Shown: positions 10,477-21,829, counted from the stretch's first letter. The stretch: 64,000 nucleotides of DNA from Brachionus plicatilis (GCA_010279815.1 QEOQ01000573.1:326145-390144); one strand, 5' to 3'. A program made the numbers and translations. The notes: a model not told the origin generated them from the sequence alone.

Positions 10477-10848
10477 CAAATTTTAAATAAAAATACCAGC
10501 ACCATAAAAAAAAAAATTCCATCATATTTTGCTTTATCTAATACAGACTTAAATATCGACGACTCAAGATTTAATAAAAATCAAAATTTTACGATAAAGA
10601 TTGACAAGATAAAGAGCCTTGAAGTTCAAAAAACATTTGAAAATACTCGTTCAAAGAACCTAAAGCGTATAACTCAATTCCAAAATACACTGAAATTAAA
10701 ACCCCCCTCTCAGTCCAGAGGTAATTTTCTACATACACCTAAACTTTCTGATTTTATAAAAATAACCTTTCAAATCAAAAATCTTAACTTATTAATAGGA
10801 GTAGTAGTAGAAATAACTGCGACTCGAGCAAGTCGTGTTAAACCCTAA
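10477..10848 (+). other. Stop-free stretch without ATG (possible exon remnant)
   Basis: 123 codons are open on the plus strand but contain no ATG, GTG or TTG start. The reading includes LSNTDLNIDDSRFNKNQ, KIDKIKSLEVQKTFENTRSK and PSQSRGNFLHTPKLSDFIK, which looks more protein-like than the surroundings. A possible acceptor (TAATACAG) lies inside at about 10545 and a possible donor (CAGAG-GTAATT) near 10720. The end overlaps the LINE tail. It may be an exon of a gene broken by transposons, or chance. Confidence 0.2.
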
Positions 10849-12263
10849 GGCTGTGGCAGTTTTTTGCAATCACACCAGATTCTGTACCATAAACCATTCA
10901 TCAAGTCTTGCTCTGAATAAATTTAATGAATTTGCTGCAACAACAGTTTTTGGTAAACGGTTCCAGTCGTTTACAATCCTGTTTGTGATAAAGTTGAACC
11001 GTGATGAACAATTTTTAATAAGTTCTCTTGTAACCATCTTTGCATTACCCCTCAAAATATAATTATTTCTTTGAACGTACCTGATTTCACTTACCAATTT
11101 AACAGTTTCCAGGCTGTTAACAATTTTAAAAAACATAATCAAATCGTATCCAAAGATATAAGTTTTATTATATTCAATCTTACTTCATACTCAAGATTCT
11201 TAAAGGCTGGAATCAACTTCTTAGCTCTACGTTGTACTTTTTCTAGTTCTTTTTTATCTTCTTTCAGGTATGGATTCCAAACACTAACTGCATATACAAT
11301 AATAGGCCTTACCAATGAGGTATACAGTAACTTAACTACATCGGCGTCCAAATATTTAAAATTTTTCCTAATCATTCCCAAAATCTTATTCTCTCTGCCA
11401 GAAGAGTATCTACATACCTGTACGCCACATTTTAGATCATTTTGAAAAAACACAAAATTATGGCAAATTGAAGTTTGAGATCAAGATCAAAAGATCAAAA
11501 TATAAATTGTAATATTTTTTTTAATAATAGAGTAAAAATAAACTTTTTCAAAAGCAATTACTTGACATGTCATGTCAAGTTTATTTTCATATTTAAAATT
11601 TTAAAATGTCCCTTTTTATTTTAATTGATTTTAACGAAAACTTACTTTTAAATACAACAAAAATTAACTGTTTTATTTAAAATTTAAAATTTATTAAAGT
11701 AGAAAAATAAAATTATTTCAGTTTGAATGAATGGATATAAAAGTTAAAAATTTGAATTTTTGAATTAACTTAACCTGAATTATTTAAATTATTGATAGTT
11801 TTTGTTAAATAAATTTGAGATCAATCATTTTGATGTTAATTTGATAACGAACCATTTTTAGAAATAACATGTCTAGTAATGTTTAGTATTTATTTCTTAG
11901 AAATTATTAAAATCATTAGATTAATTAAATTTTAAAATTTTAAATGATCGTTTTGATCTTATAATTTGATCTGAAACTTCAATTTGCCAAATTAATCCAA
12001 TATGCATAACTTTACTCTTCTTTACGTTTAAATCAGTCGTCCATGTAATAGCCCAGCTTGAAACAGTATCTATATCGTGCTGTAAAGATAAATTATCATT
12101 TAGATAGTTAACAGCTGCTTAAATTTTCATATCATCAGCATAGACTTTTGCTTCATTACTTAAAGATTCGGACAAATCGTTTATAAAAATAACAAAAAGA
12201 AGAGGCCCAAGGACCGATCCCTGCGGAACACCACTAGTAACATCAAGCCATACTGGTTCAACG
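10800..12263 (-). mobile_element. Truncated non-LTR retrotransposon (LINE), reverse transcriptase remnant
   Basis: Minus-strand reading from 12263 gives [27 protein letters not shown] and the catalytic YADD, then an in-frame stop after YADDMKI. After the 529-bp insertion at 11461-11989 it resumes with ILGMIRKNFKYLD, LLYTSLVRPIIVYAVSVWNP and KVQRRAKKLIPAFKNL, then SSRFNFITNRIVNDWNRLPK near 10930. These are hallmarks of the CR1/Jockey/L2 group. Stops and frameshifts show it is dead. The 3' end runs into repeated TAC triplets at about 10800-10812. Confidence 0.88.
11461..11989. mobile_element. Small non-autonomous DNA element inside the LINE (5-bp target duplication)
   Basis: Starts TGGCAAATTGAAGTTT and ends with its reverse complement AAACTTCAATTTGCCA; the repeats continue imperfectly with AGATCAA. 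A perfect AATTA duplication flanks it (11456-11460 and 11990-11994). It carries no transposase and contains the small palindrome CTTGACATGTCATGTCAAG at about 11561. It splits the LINE reading frame, so it is younger than the LINE copy. Confidence 0.8.
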
Positions 12264-13522
12264 TTAATAAAAAAAAATTTCAGATAAAAAGTATTTTTTT
12301 TAATAACTATAATTTATTTTTAAACTTAATAAACGTTTTAATAATTTTAAATTCCATTTTATTGATTATTTATTAGATATTTTATTTATTAACTATTTGT
12401 TAGAATATTGTAAAATTTAGTCTATCTTAAAAATATTTTTTTTAATTTTTAATCAATAAAAATTAAATTTTTTAATTGATTTGTCATTTAATACGATAAC
12501 TCAAAACAATTTTATGCTGGATTTCATTTATAAGGTAACATTAGTTAAAGTTTAAATGCGTTAAAGTGACATAACTTTTGAAAATTAAGATTTGATATGA
12601 TTTTTGATAAAAAAATCAATCCAGAGCTAAAAATTTTAGATTGAAAATTAAAAATGGCCAAAGGGCTGAAATTTGGGTTAATTATCAACTTGTAATTTTA
12701 ATCAAAAATGATTAATTATTTTGAAAATATTGAACATAATCCAAGAGGTCTATCAAATTAACAAGATTCAAAAAATCTAATTGAGGCTTATTTTGATTCA
12801 AAATGAAATTCAAATCAAATTTTCTTATATCAAATTAACCATTTTAAAAAATTGCTTAATTTAACAATGCTTTTTGAGTTTATTTGAATAATTTAAAAAA
12901 AAAATAAAACAAAACATCCTCTTTTTTTCCATTTAACAATCTTAAGATTCAGCTCTAATTTTTTATAATAGTATAAAAATTTTGAATAATATATTTGATT
13001 TTTTTTCTCATTTAAATTTAGCCAAATTTAAAATCATGAAGCTGTGGAGCTTAATTGAAAATTTAATTTTATTAAAAATCACCAATTAATGCTTAAATTT
13101 TTTAACTTGGTTTTTTAAGAAATTAAGTTATCTTAAATTAAGAAATGGCGATCAAAGTGATTTTTGAATTTCTATAAAAGTTAAAAACCGAAAAATGTCA
13201 ATCAATTAAAGATTTTTTAAAAGAAGCTTGAGTTCTAATAATAAGTTAATAAAATAGTCAAATCTCTTTTGGATTTAAATAAGAAAAACAGAAATCATTA
13301 ATTTGAAATGTAAAATCATTAAGCATAAAAGACAGTCACTTTTTATTTTAAAATATTTACTCTTTTACCATTTTTTACAGAAGAGTGAAGTTGGGAGCAA
13401 TTTTTATCTGGAACAAAGGAATTTATTTAAATTTTTTTTAAATTCCTAATAAAATATGGCAACTTAAAGAAATTATAAAATATATTTAATTTTAGGCATC
13501 TTGAAGTCTAGGATCAAAAAAA
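12264..13522. other. AT-rich intergenic DNA
   Basis: No open frame, RNA gene or clear repeat recognised; homopolymer-rich sequence only. Confidence 0.5.
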
Positions 13523-13678
13523 TCAGATCAAAAAGTAATTTTTTTATAACTTTTGAATGGTACTTGATTAAATCTCTCTGCAAAATGCTAAATAATAAAT
13601 GCTAAAGAATATTTGAATAGGCTCTGAAAAACTCTGCAATTTTGCAGGAAAATGCATGTCATTAAAAAGTATTTACAG
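13523..13678. repeat. Partial copy of an inverted-repeat element, at the duplication breakpoint
   Basis: CTTTTGAATGGTA, CTCTGCAAAATGCTAAATAAT and AAAACTCTGCAATTT recur as the reverse complement within 63060-63215. The copy stops exactly where homology to the saposin-like gene begins (13676), suggesting that it marks the duplication boundary. Confidence 0.55.
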
Positions 13679-13880
13679 TGCAATTTTTAGACCATGAGTT
13701 AGCAAACAATAAAACTGAAGAGGCGGTTGTCAACGCTTTGGAAAAAGCCTGTAAGATCGCTCCAGCTTCTCTCAGAGATCAATGTGACGCTTTAATTAAC
13801 TCATATGGAGTTTATATTGTTCAATTGTTAATAGAACTAGCTGATCCATTAAAAGTGTGACAAGCCATCAAATTATGCTA
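13679..13880 (+). pseudogene. 3' fragment of the saposin-like gene
   Basis: Reads QFLDHELANNKTEEAVVN onward, almost identical to residues of domain 2 in the gene at 3294. It lacks the first domain, signal peptide and promoter. The TGC codon of the conserved C-terminal KVCQAIKLC is changed to TGA, giving a premature stop at 13858-13860. It is a dead by-product of the segmental duplication. Confidence 0.9.
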
Positions 13881-13996
13881 AACTAAAAAACTTTTATAAA
13901 ATTTTTAAAATTTTTCAAAATAGAAATTTTAAAAAGATAACATAAGTCAATAAATGCATAACTAGATTAAAATATTAATTCAAAATGGAAAAAAAA

Positions 13997-15487
13997 CTAA
14001 ATGTTGTCATCATTAATAAAATGATCATGATATTTATCTTCTTCCACATCACTGACATTTTTTTCTTCATTTTCATATTCGTATTCATATTCATCTTCGT
14101 ATTCATCTTTGTTTTCATTATTTGGATTTGGGAATGAAACAAATTAATTTATTTTTTGAACAGGTTAACACAATGATACAGTCACATTAGCCGCTTCTTT
14201 TCCTTTTAAACCCATAACTATATCAAATACAACTTGATCACCTTCTTTCAAACTATCCATTCCGAAAATGTCACTATGGTGCACAAAAATCTCTTCACCT
14301 TTTCGAACAATAAAACCATATCCTCTACTTGAATTGAACCATTTTACTGTTCCTGAAACTTGTTTTTCTTCTTTCAGCATTTCTATTTCTTCACAATTTG
14401 TAGAAACTTTTATCCAAGCTTCAAGAGTGATAGAATCATTTTCTAAATTGTAAAAGCCTTTTTCCAAATCGATTATTTCTTTTACTGGTAAGAATTTATT
14501 CGTTCCCCAAAAACTTTGTCTTTGACCATTCAACTGTTCGTATTCTATAAAAAAAGGTCTTTCAGGGTCCAATTCATTCAGAATACTTAGCTGCACATTG
14601 GCATTGACCGACCAAACATTTGAATTGATTAATGGATCACATCCCAAGTAGAATCCTAATGTTGTGTCATCATTTTAATTTTCAACTAAGTTTGCTTGAA
14701 TTTTCCACTCTAAATTATTGACTATACATGGTTTGGAAAGTATTACCACATTTCTACCAAACAAAAAATTAGAAAAATTATTGATTACCAACTGAAAAGT
14801 TGCCTCTACTTGACCAGTTTTTTTCTTGTCATTTACAGAAATTATTTTTGTTTCTTCTTGCCAATTAATTTTTCCAAAAACATTTTGAATATCCAGATCC
14901 ACATCTAATGGCTTGAACTGCAAAGAAGCTTCTCTTAAATTTACTACTGTTGTCTCAGCCAAATTAGTCACATATTTAATTATTTTGCTGTAATAATCAA
15001 TTAATTTTAGTTTCATATCTATTTCCATATCTTCATAAATTATTAAGTTGTTAGTGTCGTTTTTAAATGATTTAATTTTTTCCATTTTATCGTTGAATTT
15101 GTTCAGTTTTAATTCCTTTTGCTTGTCGATTGTTTTCAATAAATCATCATAGTAATTATCAACTTTTTCATTGAACATTAACTTTATTTCTTCCCGTCGA
15201 AGATCAATTTGATTCTTTATTTCATCAAAACTCTCATCGATATAAAACTTTGGGTCGTCTTCGAAAACTTTCAAATTTTTAATGCACTCAAACAAGCTCT
15301 TTTGGCCCATTAACATTTTGGCTTTATTTATGACTAGCTTATTTCGTGTCATATTCATACACTGATCAGTTTTGACAAGATGAGTCTTACAAACCGGACA
15401 TGGAAATTTATCCATGTCCATCATCAAGTTAATTTCCTTAAATTTAGTGACAAAACCACATGGCAATGTTATTTCCAGATCTTCCAT
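13997..15487 (-). pseudogene. Duplicate of gene A (finger/coiled-coil/MATH/cold-shock), two nonsense codons
   Basis: The reading frame parallels gene A throughout. A TAA at 14675-14677 interrupts the MATH domain after KIQANLVEN, where A has [12 protein letters not shown] second TAA at 14165-14167 follows the cold-shock domain, where A has CAA. A 6-bp deletion shortens the loop between RNP1 and RNP2 (RKGEEIFVH instead of [11 protein letters not shown]). Most other differences are conservative, so inactivation is recent. The first half could still encode a 270-aa finger/coiled-coil protein; whether it does is unknown. Confidence 0.88.
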
Positions 15488-16576
15488 TTTGTGATACTTG
15501 GTTTTAATACTTTAATTGAATGATTGAAAAAAAAAAATCATAATTTTTTGTAATGTATTATTTAAGAATGATGCAAAATAATTTTAAGAAAAAATTATTT
15601 TAAAATTTTTGATTTGAAAAATTCACCAAAAATAGTCAAAATTTAATTACTAGAACTTTGCTAGAACTCAGACTTATTTTTAAGCTACAAGTCTTAAGTC
15701 AAGTCAAGTCAATGACTTAATAAATCTATATTTGATACCAATAAAGTGGTTGCTTCCAAATTCCTGGCTGCTAATTTTGACCTATGTGGTCTGTTAATGT
15801 AACAAGATTATGAAAAAATTCTTTCAACTGGTCCAAATGAAGCAAATATTGATAAAAATTTTTGTGCGAGTCATTACTTAGACTTAATGAAAAGAAAAAT
15901 TTTTAATTCATTGACTTGACCAAAAAAAAAATTTTAAGTCAAGTCATAACTTTGAATTAAATTTTTGTGATTTAGACTTAAAACTGTGACTTATAAACAA
16001 GTCTGCATTTAAATATAAAAATACATAATAATCATGTAAAATATTGTATTAAAAATTTCAAAATATTGATATTGATTAATATTTTATTTTTTGAAAAAAT
16101 ATCTTTTATTTTTTCTTAGTTAAAAGTAGGCTACAAAGAAAGTGACACTTTCGCTCATTTTTAAATTTTAAGTTAATTTTGCTTAGAAGATAATTTTTGG
16201 CAAAAATACAAATTCAGTTTTGTATGAATTTATTTGTTTATCTCTACTGAGATAATGCTTCTTCAGAAAAAAAAATAAAATAAAATAAAGTTATTCAAAA
16301 TACGCATTATAGCGTAAATTTGCGAAATTTTACGCCTAATTTTACGTTTTATAGGTACCAGACAATTTTCAGGCATATTGCGCAAAAAATCCTAAGATTA
16401 CCTAAATTTGCGAAAAATCAATGAATTTGTTGAGTACTTTCATAGAAAAATTTTTATTTATTTTTGATTTGAAATAAGTTTTAATTCACTGAAAGGAATG
16501 CTCGACTTCATTCAAAAGTTTTAATTATATTTAATAAATTATTCTTAGTCTTAATCAAATATTCAAAAAATTAAAA
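15488..16576. other. Duplicated intergenic spacer between genes A' and D
   Basis: Copy of 5619-6840 including the AAGTC-rich element (about 15668-16004) and the palindromic patch near 16300. About 100 bp present near 6375-6560 of the first copy is reduced here. Confidence 0.6.
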
Positions 16577-16672
16577 GTAAGTTTATTTTGACAATTTTTT
16601 TGATTTTTTAAATATTAATCTACAATAATTGCTCCATTCAAATAATTGTTTACAAAGAAAAAATTAATTCAG
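16577..16672 (+). promoter_or_regulatory. Probable 5'-UTR intron of gene D
   Basis: Donor GTAAGTTT and acceptor TTCAG, one base before ATG 16674, as in genes B and E. Confidence 0.6.
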
Positions 16673-16673
16673 A

Positions 16674-17768
16674 ATGGATGATATAAAAATTGTGCTTCCA
16701 TGCGGTTTCTGTTGTAAATATGAGTATTTTAGAAATAATAAAGAAAAATTTGAGTGTCCTATTTGCAAAACACATGACATAAATACCAAAGAATGTTTGA
16801 ACATGACAAGAAATAAATTGGTTCTTGTCCAGAGAAATGTTGAAAGTGGAAAGAGATATTTAGATGATTGCACTACAACACTTAAATACTATGAAGACGA
16901 TTTGGAGCATTTTATTGAGGAAGAAAGCAATATTTTAAAAAATCTAATAGACCTTAAACGTGAAGAATTAAAGATTATGGTGATTAAAAAAATTGATGAT
17001 TTTTACGAGGGTCAGTTGGAAAAAATTGAGCAAGAAAAAAAAAAAAAAATTGATAAATTTATTAGCCGAATTGGACGAATAAAATTATTAGAAAAAGATA
17101 TATATGGTTTTAACATTCCTGATAAAAACGATATACAAACTCAGATAGATATGAACAAAAAATTGTTTAGGACAATAGATAATGCTACAATTTTAGCTGA
17201 AAATTTAAAAGTAGCCTTTTCAAAATCAAATTTTGGACTACGGGAAGACAGTAAAAATTTTGATGTTTCAACGTTATTTGGAGAGCTTTATTTGAGAGAG
17301 GAGACCAAAAGAATTTTCTGTATCTGTAGTAACTTTGATGACAAACAGGCAAATTTTGTATTTAAAGTAAACGATATTTCTAAATATAAAGGTCAGGAAG
17401 AATTTAAAATAGTTTCAAATCCATGTATTTTCAGAAATTTTGAATGGTTTATTATTATTCAGATGGGAAAAAATGATATAGCAGTTATTTTACAGTGTAT
17501 TAGAGACCAAAAGAATGATGAATCGTCCATACTCACTCAATTGGAAATAAGATTTTTTGATGATAAACTGATTGTAATAGATAATTTGACGATAAAATGC
17601 AAAAACGATTTTTCAATTTACCCTGAATGCGTTTTATTGAGATATGATAAAGTAGAAAACATGAAAAATGATATAGGCTTTTACGATAAAAAAGATGATT
17701 CTTTTACTCTTAATATTTTGATTAAAGTCGATCCGCAACAAATCATGGCGATCGATTCTGAAAAATGA
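16674..17768 (+). CDS. Zinc-finger/coiled-coil/MATH-like protein (family member D, duplicate of B)
   Basis: Intact 364-aa ORF. It has the same plan as gene B: Cys10, CPIC at about 28-31, His34 and Cys41, then a coiled coil with NLIDLKREELKIMVIKK, then a diverged MATH-like half (NFVFKVNDIS, FRNFEWFIIIQ, DDSFTLNILIKVD). Unlike the duplicate of gene A it has stayed open although it came in the same duplication, so it may still be under selection. Differences from B cluster in the MATH half after about residue 215, including a shorter link (CSNFDDKQANF). Confidence 0.83.
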   Translation: MDDIKIVLPCGFCCKYEYFRNNKEKFECPICKTHDINTKECLNMTRNKLVLVQRNVESGKRYLDDCTTTLKYYEDDLEHFIEEESNILKNLIDLKREELKIMVIKKIDDFYEGQLEKIEQEKKKKIDKFISRIGRIKLLEKDIYGFNIPDKNDIQTQIDMNKKLFRTIDNATILAENLKVAFSKSNFGLREDSKNFDVSTLFGELYLREETKRIFCICSNFDDKQANFVFKVNDISKYKGQEEFKIVSNPCIFRNFEWFIIIQMGKNDIAVILQCIRDQKNDESSILTQLEIRFFDDKLIVIDNLTIKCKNDFSIYPECVLLRYDKVENMKNDIGFYDKKDDSFTLNILIKVDPQQIMAIDSEK

Positions 17769-18575
17769 CCTCTTGAATCAAAGGACCATTTTTATTAGTT
17801 AATTATTTTAAAAGATTCATATTTCTTCTTCAATTTGTTTTGAATCTAAATAAAAATTTAAGGTTAAAATTTTTTTTAATTAATCAAAACATTCTAAAAT
17901 ATTTATTGTAATGAAAATTAAAAAAAAAAATTTTGTTAGATATCATTATCGATTAAAATTAATAAAAAGATAGCTGAAGTACGAGATTGTGAAAAAAATT
18001 CAAAAAATAAAACAAATACTTTACATTAAAAATCAATTGTACAAATACTTTGAAAAATTATTCTAAAATCTTTAAAAAAATGATTACATAAAAGAAAAAA
18101 GTTATGTTTGTAGTTACTTTATGTCATTTCTGTTGCTTCCAATTGATAAAAAATCAAATTCGACTTTATCGCACCAGCTATACTTTTTAAAATATTTTTT
18201 TAAACGCAAATTTTTCCTCTCATTTCAAATTTTATTTCAAATTTAGATTCTAAAATTTTAATTTTAATGAAAATTTTAAAATATTATTTTTGTTAAATAT
18301 CCTAATCATTTTAAGTTCGAAAATTTTTGTCAAAAAGTCAAAATTAAATTATAAAATCAAATTGAACTTTATCTCGCCGCTTAAGTTTTTTTTTTTAATG
18401 GGATTCTAAAATTCAAATTTTCCCTCATTATAAATCATTAAATCATTTCCATTCATCAAACTGAATAATTTAACAGCATTGCGGATATTTTTGTTACTAA
18501 GATTTCATATATTTTCGAAACTTAATCTTAATCCCATGCTACAGCTAGAAACTTTTTTCCCAAAAAAATGATTTT

Positions 18576-20160
18576 TTTAGATAAGTATTTTTGTTAATTT
18601 CAATTTTTTCTAAAACACAATTTAGGTGATTAGCAGTTTTTATTAAAATAAAATCTGATTTTTAAATAAAAATAAATACGTTTGTTATATTTAAAAAAAA
18701 TTATATAAAATGAAAAAAAATCCTTAGACAAAATAAATATTTATTTTGTTATTTATTTAGAATATAAATAATAAAAAATTTTTTTGATTTTTTAAATTTT
18801 TTGCACAATCTGATTGTAGTGTTTTTCAAAACTTAATTTTTCCAATTAATTTGGGTTTAATTGACCATTTCAAATTGCTTACTATGAATGTTTTGAAAAT
18901 TTTATCTAATTTTAGTTAAATTTTAATATAAAATCAATTCAACTAAAGTCCTTTTACTGAATTTTTTTAATCCAATCTTTTCGCATATCATTCTTCAGTA
19001 TTCAATAACAAAATCGATACTTATCAATTAAAAAAGCTATTTTTATATTTTTTAGACTCAATTTTTTGTTTTTAATTTGTTTGATCCAATAATTCTCGAT
19101 GCCAAATTTTATTCATAAACAACAGAATTTCTGAAAATTTTTTTTTATTACAAAAAATTATCTTTTTTTACAGTTTATAACATTATTTTGAGTGAAACTA
19201 TGTAATAAAATGTGAAAAAATGTAAAATTTTAAGTTGAAAAAATGTTGAAAAATCTAGAAAATCTAATAAAAATCAATTTTTTGTAATAAAAAAAAGAAA
19301 ACTTAGAAAAGTCCTATTTTGATTTTGACTGTCAGCATTTTTGTCAAGTTTTACTTGAAATAACGTGATTTTACATCATTTTAAGTAAGCTTACATTTAA
19401 CTACATTTAATGCAATTTTAGGTTATCTTAGATTTTTAATGTAAAATTACGTAAAATGATGTAATATTACCCGTTCTGCGGTTTAAAGTAAAACTCTGTT
19501 TAATATTAATATGAGAAGTAATTGATCTTAAAATCAAATAAGATGAAAAAATGAATGAATTAACAACACTTGATCAGCAAAAAATTCGGCTCTCTCAGCA
19601 TCAAGATGTATTTGAAAATGATCTCTACGTATTGAAGATCATTGAAGTTCAAAATTGATCTGTCGATTGATGCTAAAAATGAACTGTAGGGCATAGGGGT
19701 CGATCATTTTAGGACTTGTTTTCGAGAAGCAAAAAACAAGTTTTATTTTATTTTCATATTTAATTTTCTGATTAGGTCATTAACAGACTTGTGCAAATGT
19801 CAGAAAAAAAAGTCATTTTAAAGTCCTTTGAAAGTCAAGTAATATTTTTTTTCTAAAAAATTTTTTTAAAACAAGTCTTTCAGGTTTTAAAATAAAACAT
19901 GCATTTTTTACCGGTCCATCTAGTTATTAAGGCGGTCATTTTTATTTTTATTTTAAAAAAAATTTCAAGTCAAGTTTTCTGACTTGACCATATAAATCGA
20001 TTGAGAAAAAAATTTTTAACTAAATTTTAATAATTATAAAATTAAAATAAAAATTTTATTTTTGATTCAAAGATTCTAATTTATAATTTTTCAAACAAAT
20101 TTTTATTAATTTATATAAATGAAAGATTATGTTGCCAAATCTCATGGTCTAGAATTTTCC
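18576..20160. other. AT-rich intergenic DNA with repeats
   Basis: No gene. Contains one copy of a dispersed element (19150-19498, listed separately) and, at about 19785-20000, AAGTC/GACTTG-rich sequence related to the elements at 5800 and 39431. Confidence 0.5.
19150..19498 (-). repeat. Dispersed inverted-terminus element, copy 1
   Basis: Contains GTAATATTACCCGTTCTGCG and long runs of GTAAAATTACGTAAAATGA type. The reverse complement of its right end (CAGAGTTTTACTTTAAACCG) matches the left end of the copy at 38743, and a shorter copy lies at 53600. Probably a non-autonomous DNA transposon. Confidence 0.6.
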
Positions 20161-20167
20161 ATATCAA

Positions 20168-20327
20168 AAAATAGGCCAAATCAAAGAAAGACGATGAAGA
20201 AGAAGAAAATTTTTTGACACTTGCTCAGTTCACTAAATCACCGAAGATCAACTGTATCTGCTTTGATATTCAACCCACATCAATTCAATCTGGACTTGAT
20301 CGTCACCAACAACTAGCTAAACATTAA
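20168..20327 (+). other. Candidate terminal exon of an unrecognised gene
   Basis: After an AG at 20166-20167 the frame reads AKSKKDDEEEENFLTLAQ, FTKSPKINCICFDIQPTSIQ and SGLDRHQQLAKH before TAA. Base composition is less AT-rich than the flanks and the residue use is protein-like. No homologue recognised and no upstream exon proved. The GC-rich hAT element sits 100 bp downstream. Confidence 0.25.
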
Positions 20328-20428
20328 AAATATTCAGCAAAATTAGAAAAATTAAAAAATGTCATTTCCATGTTAACCTTAAAATAAAAACATTACAAAT
20401 ATGGAAACCACAAATATGACATTCTTTT

Positions 20429-21598
20429 TAGTGTTGGGGGCCGGTCGAGAGGCCACGTGGCCGGCCAGAAAAAAAAAATGGCCGAGACCGTGGCCGGCCG
20501 TGCAAGCGGCCAAAAAACGGCCGGTCCATTTAACGGCCAATGACCGTGCCTGGCCGGCCAAGCCGCGGCCAACTGACGGACCGACCGTGAAATGGCCGGC
20601 CAAATTTTTAAAGACCGTGAGGTGGCCGTTCGACCTTCGGCCTAAAAAAAAAACGACCGTAAAGTGGCCGGCCAACTGACTGACCGACCGTGAAGTGGCC
20701 GGCCAAATTTTAGAAAACCGTGAGGTGGCCGGCCAACTATCGGCCAAAATAAAAACCGACCGCGAAGTGGCCGGCCAACTGACTGACCGACCGTGAAGTG
20801 GCCGGCCAACTGATTGACCGACCGTGTGGTGGCCGGCCAACTGAAACACCGTTAAACGGCCGACCGTGTGCAGACCGGCCGGCCACAAAACGGTCCAAAA
20901 AAAAGTTTACTAAGATGTTTAAAAAAATTTAAAAACATTAAAGAAAAATTAAAAATTTTAAAGAAATAAACATTAAAACTAATTAGATTTTCATCATCGA
21001 TTTTTATAAATCTAATTTTTTTTATTAAAATCGTTTTTATAAAAAAACTATCTAAAATACCGAATTATAAATTTATATATTAAATTTAACGATTTTTGAA
21101 AAATATCGAAAAAATTTGGGGTTAATAATTAAAAATTACCTGATCCAAAATTTTGATAAATAATAATTTCTACTTTTAATACCTTTAAATTTTTTTTTTA
21201 AATATCCAAGTAAAATTTTTTTTTGGACCGTTTTGTGGCCGGCCGGTCTGCACACGGTCGGCCGTTTTACGGCCTTTCAGTTGGCCGGCCACCACACGGT
21301 CGGTCCGTCAGTTGGCCGGCCACTTCGCGGTCGGTTTTATTTTGGCCGATAGTTGGCCGGCCACCTCACGGTTTTCTAAAATTTGGCCGGCCATTTCACG
21401 GTCGGTCTGTCTTGTGGCCGGCCTTGGAAAGGTCGGCCTTTTTAAAAACGGTCCACAGACGGTCGGTCAATTCACGGACGGTCTAAAATGCGGTCCTTAA
21501 AATCACGGCCAAAATAGGCCGTTTAAACTGGCCGGCCAAGTGGCCGTTCAAGTCCGGCCGTAGACCGGCCGGCCAAAGTTGGCCGCCGCCCAACACTA
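20429..21598. mobile_element. hAT-like foldback element with GC-rich GGCCGGCC arms
   Basis: Termini TAGTGTTGG and CCAACACTA are flanked by a perfect 8-bp duplication ATTCTTTT (20421-20428 and 21599-21606), the hAT signature. The arms (about 20433-20900 and 21222-21596) are long inverted repeats built from units around GGCCGGCC alternating with CGACCGTGAAGTGG-type words. Blocks such as TTTTATTTTGGCCGATAG occur in both arms in the same order. The roughly 320-bp centre is plain AT-rich DNA. There is no transposase; open frames across the arms are composition artefacts. Confidence 0.9.
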
Positions 21599-21614
21599 AT
21601 TCTTTTTAACTAAT

Positions 21615-21739
21615 TCCATGCATTCGTTGTTTACATCAAACTGGAGGAAAAAAAGCCAATACCAAAACAATTCGACACGCTTCAACCTCTTAAGAAAAAA
21701 ATTGAAAAAGCACCCTTCCCCAATTTACAAAAAATATGC
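21615..21739 (+). other. Candidate internal exon of an unrecognised gene
   Basis: The frame reads FHAFVVYIKLEEKKPIPK, QFDTLQPLKKKIEKAPFP and NLQKICR and stops at a good donor, CAG-GTAAAAAAT, at about 21739. A second frame is also open here, which weakens the case. It lies directly after the hAT target duplication, so the insertion may have interrupted a gene or its intron. Confidence 0.25.
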
Positions 21740-21829
21740 AGGTAAAAAATCTAAATTTGACAAGAATTTTTCTTATTGAAAAATCGAAATAATTAAATAA
21801 ATCGATTAAAATAAAAATAATAATAATAC

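Larger units (their letters stand above)
13676..18575. repeat. Segmental duplication of 3779-8630
   Basis: The block repeats, in the same order and orientation, the 3' end of the saposin-like gene, gene A, the AAGTC element, and gene B with its flank. Identity looks high in genes and spacers. About 18120-18370 holds a further local duplication of the region after gene D. The two blocks are about 9.9 kb apart. Confidence 0.9.

Noticed and set aside
20379..20888. 169-codon minus-strand frame over the GC-rich arm
   Set aside because: Its sequence is just the GGCCGGCC modules read as protein (GRPLHGRSVSWPATS repeats); it is part of the hAT foldback arm.
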